A DNA stretch of 64,000 nt from an uncultured Pirellulaceae bacterium (GCA_937929805.1 CALFUT010000031.1:124001-188000), one strand, 5' to 3'; positions 51,701 through 59,357 are shown, numbered from the stretch's first letter. Numbers and translations: made by a program. Notes: generated by a model from the sequence alone, not told the origin.

Positions 51701-52957
51701 GGTGGTGGAGTTTACGTCGACTTTGGTGAGCTAACCTTGGTCGGCAGCACGATCAGTGGAAACTTCACTTTGGGTGATGGTGCCGATGGTGGAGGAATCT
51801 ATTCAAACTTCGGGGCGGTACGCGTGACCAACAGCACGGTCACTGAAAACACATCCGCCGGCGAAGGTGGGGGGGTGTTCTTTGATAGTGGATTTTCGCC
51901 CACCCCGCTCACGATCGAGAACTCGATCATTGCCGACAACCTACAGAACCAAACGTCCGAAGTTGGTGGCACGCCCAATGACTTGGCCCTTGAAAATGCT
52001 GACGACTTGCTAACGATCAACCACAGCCTGATCGGCACGATAGACAATGTCACTCTTCCGATCATTGGAAACACGGGCAACCTGTTTGGCACGGAACTCA
52101 ACCCGCTTGATCCGCTGCTAAGCCCGTTGACGGACAACGGTGGTCCAACACAGACCCACGCTCTTTTGTTCGACAGTCCGGCCTTTGATGCCGGTAGCAA
52201 TGCTTTGGCCGTGGACGAAAACGGTGTGCCGCTGACGACGGATCAGCGTGGCCCGGGGTTTGATCGCATTTTGGGCGACTCCGTTGACATTGGAGCGTTC
52301 GAATTCGACCCAAGTAGCGTGTCCGATGCACCCGTCGTCTTGAACACCGTTCGTGATGAAGGCGGCGTGCTACGCAGGCCAGATTTGCTGTCCACCTTTT
52401 CAGTCAGCTTAGATGCGGATGTCAATATCGAAACCAATGACTTGACCGTCTTCAATGAATCATTGGGCGGAGTCGCGGTCGATCTTACAGCGGTTATGTT
52501 CGACTACGATTCTTCCACACAAACCGCGACATGGGATTTCGGCTCATTGCCACTGGACGCTGCTTTCTACTCGTTCGAGCTATCCGATTCCGTCGTTTCC
52601 GTTAACGGCAACGTGCCTCTTGATGGCGACGGTGACGGGGTCCTCGGCGGCAACTTTGTTGAATCGATTTACGTCGCGATTCCGGGCGACATAACCTTGA
52701 ACGGTCAAGTCAACGTGCTGGAGGATGGTTTCCCATTAGTTGGAAACCTTGGCACGACTGGTGGAGCCACTTGGGCACTTGGTGATTTTAACAGCGACGG
52801 GAATGTGAATGTTTTGGGTGACGCATTTATTCTGGTCAGCAACCTTGGTCGATCCGTTTTCCCGACAGCCGCACAAACACTCACACTGGCTGGCGACCAA
52901 GCGATTGACTCAGCTTTTGAAGACGACGATCTGCTTGGCGACGAACTGTTCGTGTAA
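45791..52957 (+). CDS. Giant beta-helix surface protein with dockerin-like domains and LEPR-XLL-like N-terminus
   Basis: ATG 45791 gives 2388 residues. The basic N-terminus ends in LEDRRLLAAV (about residues 41-50), the LEPR-XLL-type signature of planctomycete giant exported proteins. Three similar modules follow, starting near residues 50, 995 and 1645. Each has a SLREAI motif (CSLREA-type), a long beta-helix with units such as GGGIYTDNGPLTLLNSTVSR, and a choice-of-anchor-Q-like end (PLADNGGPTQTHALLPNSPA). After modules 1 and 3 come a beta domain (VVLNTVRDEGGVL) and dockerin-like loops (GDFNGDGNVNVLGDGF near residue 965; GDFNSDGNVNVLGDAF near residue 2335). The tail is acidic. It is probably an adhesin or surface-layer component. 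DNA-level repeats mark recent internal duplication. Confidence 0.85.
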   Translation: MGKNRKSKSQNNRKPVSSRAQNRRLAQRASKSQLHDFEVLEDRRLLAAVTVGNNTDVVDGDVSSITNLIASPGADGISLREAIAASNVTDGPDTITFDPAVFTGGASSLIRLTQGGLGIWDSMNIDASAAVDVTITGDALGNDVVDASFITDIAESGPLSVFSSSNLLDDNSRVFAFGREGFSSSGDLTLTGLTITGGFYRGFGSYGGGGGIYFFSNDRLTLTDTIVSGNGSGREGGGIHAQFGEVILENSEVSRNASSADSNGFDSGGGGGIFVDNGSLALTDTVVSGNYTARSGARGGGIFTSSSPVTLTNSEITDNHTRGGSSRGGGIYTSRGSLTLVGTTVSGNSTLGGSSGGGGIGAVYADAVLTDSVVGDNQTLGFESPGGGIYAGSYFYNSSGSVTLTNSTISGNSTIGDGGRGGGIATTRPLTVEGSTIVNNSTAGETAFEFSIGDSSSSGGGISALAPVTLTNTTVQGNSTSGDDAVGGGIAGFEVTLTNSMVLDNSTAGERASGGGIDGATLTLTESTVRGNSTSGVEATGGGISAGSLNATNSTFDANSTDGDDAFGGGISLSDGVLMGSTVSGNSASGANADGGGISFRFDGFGSVALSLLNSTVSGNSTNGTGGAISLGQSQFNRSFELDLNLISTTITNNSSAGDGGGVFVFDFSRFPTTTIENSILAGNIQNLAVGSLGVPNDLVVSNPNRELTISYSLIGVADSITQPITNNFGNRFGTAASPLDPRLAPLADNGGPTQTHALLPNSPAFDAGSLALAVDENGDPLPTDQRGVGFDRVSVASVDIGSFELDISGFPDGPVVLNTVRDEGGVLDRPDLLTTYAVTFDTDVDVEAEDLLVFNDSLNRTAVDLSAVAFTYDSTTLTATWDFSALPLDPAFYFFELSDNIVLADSNVPLDGDGDGIFGGNFVESLYVAIPGDANLDGRVTVLGDAFPLIGNLGTTVGATWAEGDFNGDGNVNVLGDGFILVGQLGQATTRQLIVDNSLDVVNGDTSSVPNLLNSPGVDGISLREAIIASNNTPVPDFINFDRSVFTGGADSLIRLTGGELGITDTLSIDGSTAFDVTISGDANGDDITDAAFITDVVASFGEIAGAANDLLDDNSRVLNFVGVTGDLTLTGLMVTGGRTMLDNESGAGIRFVSSGQLLLTDSSVRGNSTAGRSASGGAIYVESGFTTLSDSTVSDNSTAGRSASGGAIYTESGSLTLANSTVSNNSTAGRSALGGGIATDTGSVSLVDSTVDGNSTSGTVAQGGGIVSNSGDVTLNNSLVVRNSTTGVRSSYGGGIKTNSGAVTLVNSSVDLNFTEGFNGQGGGIQTRSGTVTLNNSSVDGNSTAGRSASGGGIHSIFGSVVLVDSTVNNNSTMGDSADGGAIYARSGSVSVTNSSISDNTTAGIYSDGGGISTALAPVSLTGSTISGNSTRGNDASGGGIYTRGSATLIGSTISGNSTEGVGSLGGGILTKGDAITLGSSTVTENSAGDGGGGIFADTGFVTEQSLTIQNSIVAGNTQNTHSGTGSPNDLVTRFSDSVALDHSLIGVMDDASANSTFSFFGSGNQLGTFTSPLDPLLAPLADNGGPTLTHTLLPGSPAIDAGNSTEAFDQRGFDRVVDQAFVDNASSSNGSDIGAVEFEGTILIVTTANDELDASDTDLSTFDPSDLSLREAIAITNGLSGSDGVFFDPSVFTGGADSLIRLIDGELEITDGVAIDASTSIDVTITGDANSDDVTDAQFITDVAASFGGTAEASDDLLDDNSRVLNFSGEEGNLTLARLTVTGGRTTATSDEGGGIRFDSAGDFSVINSTVAGNSTTGSSADGGGIYTDNGPLTLLNSTVSRNSTLGSGAYGGGINSRLALVTLNNSTVIGNSTVGRSADGGGIHVFIGDVTLNDSTVSGNFTLGDDAGGGGIYVDNGDLTLVNSTVSGNSTSGDDAIGGGLALDSGELTIVGSTVSGNSTSGEDAIGGGVYVDFGELTLVGSTISGNFTLGDGADGGGIYSNFGAVRVTNSTVTENTSAGEGGGVFFDSGFSPTPLTIENSIIADNLQNQTSEVGGTPNDLALENADDLLTINHSLIGTIDNVTLPIIGNTGNLFGTELNPLDPLLSPLTDNGGPTQTHALLFDSPAFDAGSNALAVDENGVPLTTDQRGPGFDRILGDSVDIGAFEFDPSSVSDAPVVLNTVRDEGGVLRRPDLLSTFSVSLDADVNIETNDLTVFNESLGGVAVDLTAVMFDYDSSTQTATWDFGSLPLDAAFYSFELSDSVVSVNGNVPLDGDGDGVLGGNFVESIYVAIPGDITLNGQVNVLEDGFPLVGNLGTTGGATWALGDFNSDGNVNVLGDAFILVSNLGRSVFPTAAQTLTLAGDQAIDSAFEDDDLLGDELFV
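49292..49465 (+). repeat. 87-bp tandem repeat within the giant gene
   Basis: Two consecutive 87-bp (29-codon) units begin at 49292 and 49379. The first 57 bases of each differ at only about six positions and share ACCGCAGGCAGATCCGCCTC. A third, more diverged unit follows. Nearly silent differences show that duplication at this point is recent compared with the rest of the beta-helix. Confidence 0.8.
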
Positions 52958-53080
52958 AGCTCGTTGGCCGCCGCTTCTTTGGTGGAGTCTGTTGCTTCGC
53001 GTGACTTGGGAGGAACCTCGCACTTGCGGCGACATGCTGCCCTAAACCAAAGTGCAAGTTGAAAAACTGGTGCTGTTCAA

Positions 53081-53365
53081 TCAAAACCCGTACGTCGGCT
53101 GAAACAGGCCACCCCGGCGGCTGCGGTTCGCCCACGGGCTGCTTTGAATAGATGTGGGCTCGGATTGAGGGACATCGAACCCAAGCGGACGTCCGCCCAA
53201 AATTGGAGGTCCCAAATCGTTGCTGGGAAACGGGTCGTGAATGACCGCTCGTTCACGTTGATTGCCAATCGTGCCCGGCGGCCCCTGACGAGGTCGAATG
53301 TGGCAGCCAACACTCGTGATCAACACGGCGCAGCAGACGGCGGTTTGGAAGATTCGGGCCTTCAT
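53081..53365 (-). CDS. Small planctomycete lipoprotein
   Basis: ATG at 53365 gives 94 residues. Residues 1-22 form a lipoprotein signal (ARIFQTAVCCAVLITSVGC) with Cys20 as the expected lipid-carrying residue. The mature part is short and polar, with GTIGNQRERAVIHDPFPSND followed by LGPPILGGRPLGF. I recognise this block from short planctomycete proteins annotated as membrane or secreted proteins. It should be a membrane-anchored lipoprotein facing the periplasm. Function unknown. It converges on the giant gene. Confidence 0.7.
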   Translation of the reverse strand: MKARIFQTAVCCAVLITSVGCHIRPRQGPPGTIGNQRERAVIHDPFPSNDLGPPILGGRPLGFDVPQSEPTSIQSSPWANRSRRGGLFQPTYGF

Positions 53366-53454
53366 GCCGATGACGATAGAGCCACCGCCAGCACGCAGCA
53401 AGATCGATCCGAGTCGGTATCAGCTGAAAAAAATTGGTAAAACCTTGAACGGTC

Positions 53455-53485
53455 GGGTGCCATGCCTCACGCTTGCGTGAGCATG
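53455..53485. repeat. Dispersed palindromic repeat, copy E
   Basis: GGGTGCCATG followed by CCTCACGCTTGCGTGAG and CATG repeats copy A (12894-12924) base for base over 31 positions. It lies between the lipoprotein gene and manA. An open frame beginning MPHACVSM starts inside it and is not a real gene. Confidence 0.9.
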
Positions 53486-53558
53486 CTGCAAGCATTGAAC
53501 AACTTGCCCGCGGCGAGACGCCCGAAACCTGTCTTACTTGGAAGAAACAACACTCTTT

Positions 53559-54569
53559 TCAGGGTGTTGGCACCAAAATCTCCAGCACTTCCGCGTCTCC
53601 AGCAGGCTTCAGGGCCGTCGCTGGCAGACATGCTGGCAACAATGCCGTTTGTCCCATTCGCAAAGGCTCGGTCGCCGGATCATTTTCAATTTCGACGCTA
53701 CCCTTGGTCACCGCGAGAATTCGGAACTTTCCGTCACCGCCGACGGTAGTTGGGGCACTGATCGAACGCCGGTTCATCACGAATTTGTCACACGCGACCA
53801 ACTGCGATAAAGCCTGCCCTGCTTCGTCCGTTTGCTGAACCGCGGCGGAGGCGTTCACGGGCCCTCGCGCGAAATCGGTTGCTTTGACGCCTTGATCGAT
53901 GTGCAAATCGCGTGAGTTTCCGTCTTTGTCGACTCGCCCCCAATCGTAGATTCGGAACGTCGTGTCGCTCGCTTGCTGAATCTCCGCAATCAGCAACCCT
54001 GCACCGATGGCGTGCATCGTTCCCGCCGGAATGAAAACGCAATCGCCGGTATCGGGTTCGAACGAGTGCAGCACATTCTCGAACTGATTGTCTTCGATCG
54101 CCTGTCGGAACGATTCCTCCGTCGTCCCGTCTTTCAATCCCGAGTATATCTTCGCACCGGGATCGGCATGCATCACGTACCACGCCTCTGTCTTACCTAG
54201 GTCGGGCGGATCGAGCGTCGCACCAAATGCATCGTCTGGATGAACTTGAACTGACAGATCCTTGTTCGCATCCAGAAACTTCAGCAGCAGCGGAAAACGC
54301 CCACGAAGCTGCTCAGGAATCGAGGCTGACATCAGTTGGTCTGCCAAAGTCTTGCCCAAAAGCTGCTCGCCTTGGTTTTCAACCAATTGATGAAGCGATG
54401 TTCCTGCCAGTGCCCCAAACGCGACGACGCTTTGGTCCGGGCCATGATCAACCACCTCCCAGCTCTCGGCAGCCGATTCGTCACCGATTGGCTTGTTCAA
54501 AACTTCGGCAAGTCGACGACCTCCCCACAGATAGCGACGAAAAAGAGGCTCAAAACGAAGCGGATACAT
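53559..54569 (-). CDS. manA: Mannose-6-phosphate isomerase, class I
   Basis: The enzyme interconverts fructose-6-phosphate and mannose-6-phosphate, linking glycolysis to mannose-containing glycans. The 336-residue product is of the shorter (Bacillus-like) type. The zinc ligands can be placed at Gln108 and His110 (VQVHPDD), Glu128 (GKTEAWYV) and His186 (IPAGTMHAIGAG). PLLLKFLDANKDLSVQVHPD and FRIYDWGRVDKDG are the family blocks. The sequence is complete. It diverges from tatC over 240 bases. Confidence 0.94.
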   Translation of the reverse strand: MYPLRFEPLFRRYLWGGRRLAEVLNKPIGDESAAESWEVVDHGPDQSVVAFGALAGTSLHQLVENQGEQLLGKTLADQLMSASIPEQLRGRFPLLLKFLDANKDLSVQVHPDDAFGATLDPPDLGKTEAWYVMHADPGAKIYSGLKDGTTEESFRQAIEDNQFENVLHSFEPDTGDCVFIPAGTMHAIGAGLLIAEIQQASDTTFRIYDWGRVDKDGNSRDLHIDQGVKATDFARGPVNASAAVQQTDEAGQALSQLVACDKFVMNRRSISAPTTVGGDGKFRILAVTKGSVEIENDPATEPLRMGQTALLPACLPATALKPAGDAEVLEILVPTP

Positions 54570-54809
54570 AAATCAGTTCACTAGGGTAAATATTAAATCG
54601 AATCACAGCCGGTCGAACCGGGTTAAGCACTTACGATACCAAACTAACCCTTGCGGATCGATGGTTCCGAAAATGCGGGCACAGATCACAAAAAGCCCCC
54701 AGCACTCGGATCCTTGCAGTTACAACGAAATTCGTTCTCGTTAAACTGGAGAATAATTCCGCTTGGGTTTCTCATTCCCGCCGTCCTGACGTTTCCAATT
54801 TAGCCGTCT

Positions 54810-56249
54810 ATGAATTTTCGCCAATCAACTGAAGACCTCTTCGAAAAATCGCGGATGTCGTTCGGCCAACACCTTGAGGAATTGCGGACCACGTTATTCA
54901 AATGCATGGCCGCGATCGCGGTCGGCTGCTTGGTGGGGTTCACTTTTGCGAACCAAACGGTGGAATACCTCAAAGGTCCGCTGGTCACGGCGATGGCTGA
55001 ATTCAAAAGCTCGACCGCGGCCGAGGAAATGATCGAGCGCGACGGGTACGTGCCGCCCGAGTTGCTGCCTTGGCTGGAGGAAGAGAAACTGATCCCGCGA
55101 CGAATGAAAGTCGATCCGGGTGAATTGATCCGAGCCCTGCAAAACGTGATCCCTGATTTTGGATCGCAAGTCAATTTGAACCCTTATGGTTTTCGCCCCG
55201 GTCACTTTAAAGAAGAAGCGTTACCTTCACTGGCAAACCGCCTAGTGAACCGAGCAAGCGAAGCGGAACCGGCTTCGCAGCGTTTGAACGAAGCGTGGAA
55301 ACGACTTTCAGAAACTGAGCAATTGGCGTTCACCGTACTTGCCACAAAGTCGGCTGACCAAGTTACTCAGCAGGACATGGCGGGCGTCACCCAAGCGTTT
55401 GATCGATTGTCTCAATCAAAAGACTTGATTCAATCGCCTGCGTTTGCTGATTTACTGGCCGAAGGGTCGGGCAGTTGGCTGGAACCAGCCAAGGCGAACC
55501 CGCTGGCGAAGATGAAGCAATCGATCGATGAGAGTTTTGACGCGGTGGCCAACCAGCGGCTCAATCGCGCCTTGCTGTTCCGTTTATTTTCTGACCAGAT
55601 GTCCCAACTGAAAACTGATTTTGTCTCAATCGAACTTTGGGAGTCGGCCGACTTCCAGCCGCAGTCATTAACGGTGACCGAGCCGTTCATGATTTGGATG
55701 AAAGCCGGTTTGATCTCCGGGCTGGTCCTAGCGTTACCGGTTGTGATGTACTTTTTGTGGTGTTTCGTCGCCGAAGGCTTGTATCCGCATGAAAAGAAGT
55801 ACGTGCACATCTTCCTGCCGATCAGCATCCTGCTGTTTATTGCGGGCGTGACGCTGGCGTTCTTTTTTGTGTTTGAACCCGTCCTAGGCTTTCTGTTTTC
55901 ATTCAACCGGCAGATGGGAATCGCTCCTCAGATGCGGATCAACGATTGGTTGAGCTTCGTGATGTTTTTGCCGCTTGGCTTCGGTGTCGCGTTTCAGCTT
56001 CCTTTGGTCATGCTGTTCATGAATCGAATTAACCTGTTTTCCGTAGAGGACTATTTGGACAAGTGGCGAATCGCGGTGATGTGCATTTTTGTGCTTTCGA
56101 TGATTTTGACGCCCGCCGATCCGATCAGCATGTTGCTGCTTGCCATTCCGTTGACCTTGCTATACTTCCTTGGTGTGGGCATGTGCCAATGGATGCCGAA
56201 GAACGACAACCCGTATGAGAACGATCAAACCTACGTCAAAACAAGCTGA
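54810..56249 (+). CDS. tatC: Sec-independent protein translocase TatC with large loop insertion
   Basis: TatC recognises twin-arginine signal peptides and, with TatA/B, exports folded proteins. It has the FGQHLEELR hallmark (residues 18-26), a first membrane segment (about 30-50) and all five remaining segments from residue 290 on (EPFMIWMKAGLISGLVLALP, then LPVVMYFLWCFVAEGLYPHE, LSFVMFLPLGFGVAFQLPLV). The family is usually about 250 residues; this is 479. The extra length, roughly 215 residues, lies between GPL (58) and TEPFMIW (290), in the first extracytoplasmic loop. It is charged and mostly helical. No tatA or tatB is adjacent. Possibly co-transcribed with the next gene, 127 bases away. 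Confidence 0.94.
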   Translation: MNFRQSTEDLFEKSRMSFGQHLEELRTTLFKCMAAIAVGCLVGFTFANQTVEYLKGPLVTAMAEFKSSTAAEEMIERDGYVPPELLPWLEEEKLIPRRMKVDPGELIRALQNVIPDFGSQVNLNPYGFRPGHFKEEALPSLANRLVNRASEAEPASQRLNEAWKRLSETEQLAFTVLATKSADQVTQQDMAGVTQAFDRLSQSKDLIQSPAFADLLAEGSGSWLEPAKANPLAKMKQSIDESFDAVANQRLNRALLFRLFSDQMSQLKTDFVSIELWESADFQPQSLTVTEPFMIWMKAGLISGLVLALPVVMYFLWCFVAEGLYPHEKKYVHIFLPISILLFIAGVTLAFFFVFEPVLGFLFSFNRQMGIAPQMRINDWLSFVMFLPLGFGVAFQLPLVMLFMNRINLFSVEDYLDKWRIAVMCIFVLSMILTPADPISMLLLAIPLTLLYFLGVGMCQWMPKNDNPYENDQTYVKTS

Positions 56250-56376
56250 AGTAGGGTTCAGATTTCAGGAGTCAGATTTCAGGGTTTAGATTTTTGGCAA
56301 CTGCACACTGCACACTGCACACTGAACACTGAACACTGAACACTGAACACTGAACTGAAAACTTTCCCCTTCTGCA
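56250..56376. repeat. Heptanucleotide tandem repeat and short direct repeats
   Basis: Eight consecutive 7-base units run from 56300 to 56355: three ACTGCAC followed by five ACTGAAC. Just before them, TCAGATTTCAGG occurs twice at about 56260-56285. The array fills most of the gap between tatC and the next gene and ends 21 bases before its start. Confidence 0.9.
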
Positions 56377-57183
56377 ATGATCGCTATCTCAGACAACGTT
56401 CAACTTCGCAAAGACGCTCCCAGCGGTACGATCACGCTCAATCGTCCCGACTGCCGCAATGCGCTGTCTCGCGAGATGATCGCGATGATCCAACAAGCAT
56501 TGGATGACTTTGCTCACGAAGGTAGCGTCCGCGCGGTGATCGTGACGGGTTCGGGCGATACGTTTTGTTCAGGAACGGACCTGTTTCAATTGAAAGAAAC
56601 TGCCGAGTCTCCCGATGCCTTCAAAATCTGGCACGAGGACGCCAAAGCGTTTCAAGAATTGATCGAAACGATGCTGCGATACCCAAAACCGATTGTCGCC
56701 GCGGTCAACGGCTGGAACGTGGGCAGCGGCTTGGCGTTGATGCTGGCTAGCGACATTGTCATCGCGGGCGAGTCCTCAAGGCTGTTGATGCCCGAACCTC
56801 TTCGTGGGCTAAACGCAGGCATGACGACACCGCTGCTGACCTTTCGCGCGGGCGTTGCCGCGGCCTCAAAGATTTTGTTTTCCGGACAGCCCGTGCTGGC
56901 CGCTGAAGCAACTCGGCTAGGATTATTCCACGAAACGGTCAGCGATAATCTGATTTGGGCTCGTGCCCACGAATTGGCAACTCAGTGTGCCGCCGGAGCC
57001 CGCGAATCGCATCAAATGACGCGGCAGATGCTCAACGAAACCATTGGCGAATCGCTTTTTACTCAGCTAAGCATCGGCGCGGCGAATATGGCGGCGGCAA
57101 GAACGACTCCCGCCGCTCTGGAGGGTATCAAGGCGTTCTTGGAAAAACGAGAACCCGACTGGGATCAATTGGGAAACATTTGA
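56377..57183 (+). CDS. Enoyl-CoA hydratase/isomerase family protein
   Basis: A 268-residue crotonase-fold protein. GTITLNRPDCRNALSREMIA and VRAVIVTGSGDTFCSGTDLF (oxyanion-hole region) and the block VAAVNGWNVGSGLALMLASD are the usual conserved sites. The first catalytic Glu of hydratases (in GGGCELA) is replaced in GSGLALML, while an acidic residue is present in MPEPLRG. So it may be an isomerase, hydrolase or an enzyme with another CoA substrate. Standard fatty-acid neighbours are absent. Confidence 0.88.
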   Translation: MIAISDNVQLRKDAPSGTITLNRPDCRNALSREMIAMIQQALDDFAHEGSVRAVIVTGSGDTFCSGTDLFQLKETAESPDAFKIWHEDAKAFQELIETMLRYPKPIVAAVNGWNVGSGLALMLASDIVIAGESSRLLMPEPLRGLNAGMTTPLLTFRAGVAAASKILFSGQPVLAAEATRLGLFHETVSDNLIWARAHELATQCAAGARESHQMTRQMLNETIGESLFTQLSIGAANMAAARTTPAALEGIKAFLEKREPDWDQLGNI

Positions 57184-57299
57184 AGTAAAGCCAGCTGTGA
57201 GTCAGATCGCAGCGCAGAACATTTTTCGCTGGTGAAGACTTGCCCGACACTCGGTCGAATGCAAAGATGCGATGGGCATAACCTTAACGGAGCGAGCAC

Positions 57300-59123
57300 A
57301 TGCTCTTTTCTTTTGGCGACTTCTTTGGCCGATGCTCGGTCACTTTCTTTGTTTGTTTCTGTGTTGGCATCGGGATCACAACTGCCACAATGGCTCAACC
57401 GATCACCGATGACGTGGGTCTCGCTGCGTCGGCCCAGCAAGCAGCGATTGCCGGCGATCTGGACGAAGCGTTTTCAACAGCCGCATCGATCGCGGACGAA
57501 GAGGCCCGGCAGCAAACGCTTGGCCAAGTCTCCATCTTGCGCCAAGTCAGTGGCTTGCCGGGCGGAATCGGCCAGCAGGCGATCCAGCAAATATCTCGAT
57601 CGAACGGCCCTAACGGCGAACCCAACGGCGGGCTGTCGGAGGCTGACTTTGACTCACTGATCGATCTGATTACAGGCTCTATCGGGACCGAGTCTTGGCT
57701 CGATACGGGCAGTGGCATTGGAACGATTCAACCTTTTCCGACGGGAGTGTCTGTGGATGCAAAAGGCACCCTGCAGAAAATTGCGGAGCTTGATAATGTT
57801 CGAAAGCTGCCAACTCGATCATCACTCGGCCAACTCGATCCAAAGGCGAACCCTCCGAACAAAATCCAATTTGGAGGCGATGACCGGCTTCGAAATGCGG
57901 ACGTCAAAAAATCGTCATCAATGCGAGTCGTTTCGCTCAATCGATTGGAAAGACGCACTCAACTTTTGGCGGCACAAGGCAAGGCTCTTCCTGAATCCAT
58001 GAAAAACCTAGCCGGCCTGCGCGAGATTCAATTCGTGGGTTACCTGCCGGATTCCAACGATGTCGTGATCGCAGGTCCCGGGGGCGAATGGAGAACAGAT
58101 CCGCAGGGGCGATCGGTTTGCGAGAAAACGGGAAAACCGATTCTGCAACTGGATGATCTGGTCGTTTGCTTTCAAAACGCAATGCATGCCGATGGCAAGT
58201 TCGGATGTGCCATCGTGCCACGACAGAAAAACTTGGCGGCGACAAAGAACTTTTTGGCTACCAGCAAACTGAACGGGAAAGCCTGGCGAACCGAACTCCG
58301 AAACGTCTTAGGACAGCAAGACATCGAGGTCTATGGCATCTCACCGGCGACTCACACCGCTTACGTGTTGGTCGAAGCCGACTACCGAATGAAGCTGATC
58401 GGAATGGGGCTTGAGCCATCCATCGACGTGGTCCCCAGCTATCTGGAACGCGTTCAACTGGATGCCGCTGGAAATCCGCCTCCGCTGGATGTGGCTCGCT
58501 GGTGGTTCACTTTGGACTACAATCCGGTTCGACGCACTCAATCTCCTGCGGGATTCACGTTTTCAGGGCACGGAGTGAAAGTGTTGAGCGAGACGGAGTT
58601 CATTGATGCTCAGGGCAAAAGAATCCACACGGGAAATTCGGTTGGGCCGACCAAAACCTTCGCCAAGGACTTCACGGATCACTTCGAAACGTTGGCAAAC
58701 AAGTATCCGATCTATCAGGAATTGAAGAACGTGTTTGACTTAGCCATGGTTTCAAACTTAATTCATCATCACGGGCTTGCTAAACAAGCAGCGTGGAAGG
58801 CAGCATTTTTCGGACAAACAAGCGGGCACCAAGCAAAAGACGGGAAAACGTTTGTTTCCACCAAACGCACGTCCGTTTTATCGTACCCCTTTGCGAACGC
58901 CAGCACGCCGCGACAAGTCGACACGGTGATGAACGATCGAGTCATTCGGCAGCGAGTAAAGTCAAAAACTCGTCGGCATACGATTGTGGGCGTCAGCGGT
59001 GGCGTGTCTGCCGACTTCGACGAACTTCTAAATAGTGTTCCGGTTGATCCGTCGACCGACGAAAAAATATCCATTCCATCCAGCCCAGATCTTGATCCAT
59101 CCACTTGGTGGTGGGATCCTTAG
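57300..59123 (+). CDS. Exported DUF1598 domain protein
   Basis: A 607-residue protein with a signal peptide (VTFFVCFCVGIGITTATMAQ). Start ATG 57300 follows GGAG. The N-terminal part after the signal is helical (AASAQQAAIAGDLDEAFSTA). The C-terminal half holds DUF1598, recognisable by RWWFTLDYNPVRRTQSPAGF, TFSGHGVKVLSETEFIDAQG, DHFETLANKYPIYQELKNVF and DLAMVSNLIHHHGLAKQAAW. This domain is essentially limited to planctomycetes and has no known activity. The last 60 residues are polar. It should act outside the cytoplasm. No partner gene is evident. Confidence 0.85.
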   Translation: MLFSFGDFFGRCSVTFFVCFCVGIGITTATMAQPITDDVGLAASAQQAAIAGDLDEAFSTAASIADEEARQQTLGQVSILRQVSGLPGGIGQQAIQQISRSNGPNGEPNGGLSEADFDSLIDLITGSIGTESWLDTGSGIGTIQPFPTGVSVDAKGTLQKIAELDNVRKLPTRSSLGQLDPKANPPNKIQFGGDDRLRNADVKKSSSMRVVSLNRLERRTQLLAAQGKALPESMKNLAGLREIQFVGYLPDSNDVVIAGPGGEWRTDPQGRSVCEKTGKPILQLDDLVVCFQNAMHADGKFGCAIVPRQKNLAATKNFLATSKLNGKAWRTELRNVLGQQDIEVYGISPATHTAYVLVEADYRMKLIGMGLEPSIDVVPSYLERVQLDAAGNPPPLDVARWWFTLDYNPVRRTQSPAGFTFSGHGVKVLSETEFIDAQGKRIHTGNSVGPTKTFAKDFTDHFETLANKYPIYQELKNVFDLAMVSNLIHHHGLAKQAAWKAAFFGQTSGHQAKDGKTFVSTKRTSVLSYPFANASTPRQVDTVMNDRVIRQRVKSKTRRHTIVGVSGGVSADFDELLNSVPVDPSTDEKISIPSSPDLDPSTWWWDP

Positions 59124-59189
59124 GCAAGTGGCAGAATATAACCCACCGGCAAATTAAGGAAATCCTCCGAGGCTTCGGTCTATTTAGCG

Positions 59190-59330
59190 GTAAGTTTTAA
59201 CTTGCCTTCTGCCTTAGATCGCAGCCGGAATGAAATATACCTCAAAGCATACAGAATCGGTCGATTTCGTCAGCGATCGAAAGATCGATTTCATTTCACC
59301 TTCCGCCTTAGATCGCAGGCAGAATGACAA
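59190..59330. repeat. Noncoding repeats downstream of the DUF1598 gene
   Basis: GCCTTAGATCGCAG occurs exactly at 59211-59224 and 59305-59318, 94 bases apart, in similar surroundings. AACTTGCCTTCTG at 59199-59211 also occurs at 33124-33136. The segment is noncoding and looks like an expanded or decaying repeat between two plus-strand genes. Confidence 0.7.
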
Positions 59331-59357
59331 TCTGATCAGAGCAAGGACGCGACATCC

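Noticed and set aside
45930-52700. Regularly spaced DNA repeats, considered as a CRISPR array
   Set aside because: Units vary in length and are codon-phased within one open frame; no spacers and no cas genes.
53462-53838. Open frames starting MPHACVSM and a neighbouring frame in 53473-53838
   Set aside because: They begin inside the palindromic repeat and run antisense through manA; the start is repeat translation with no family features.
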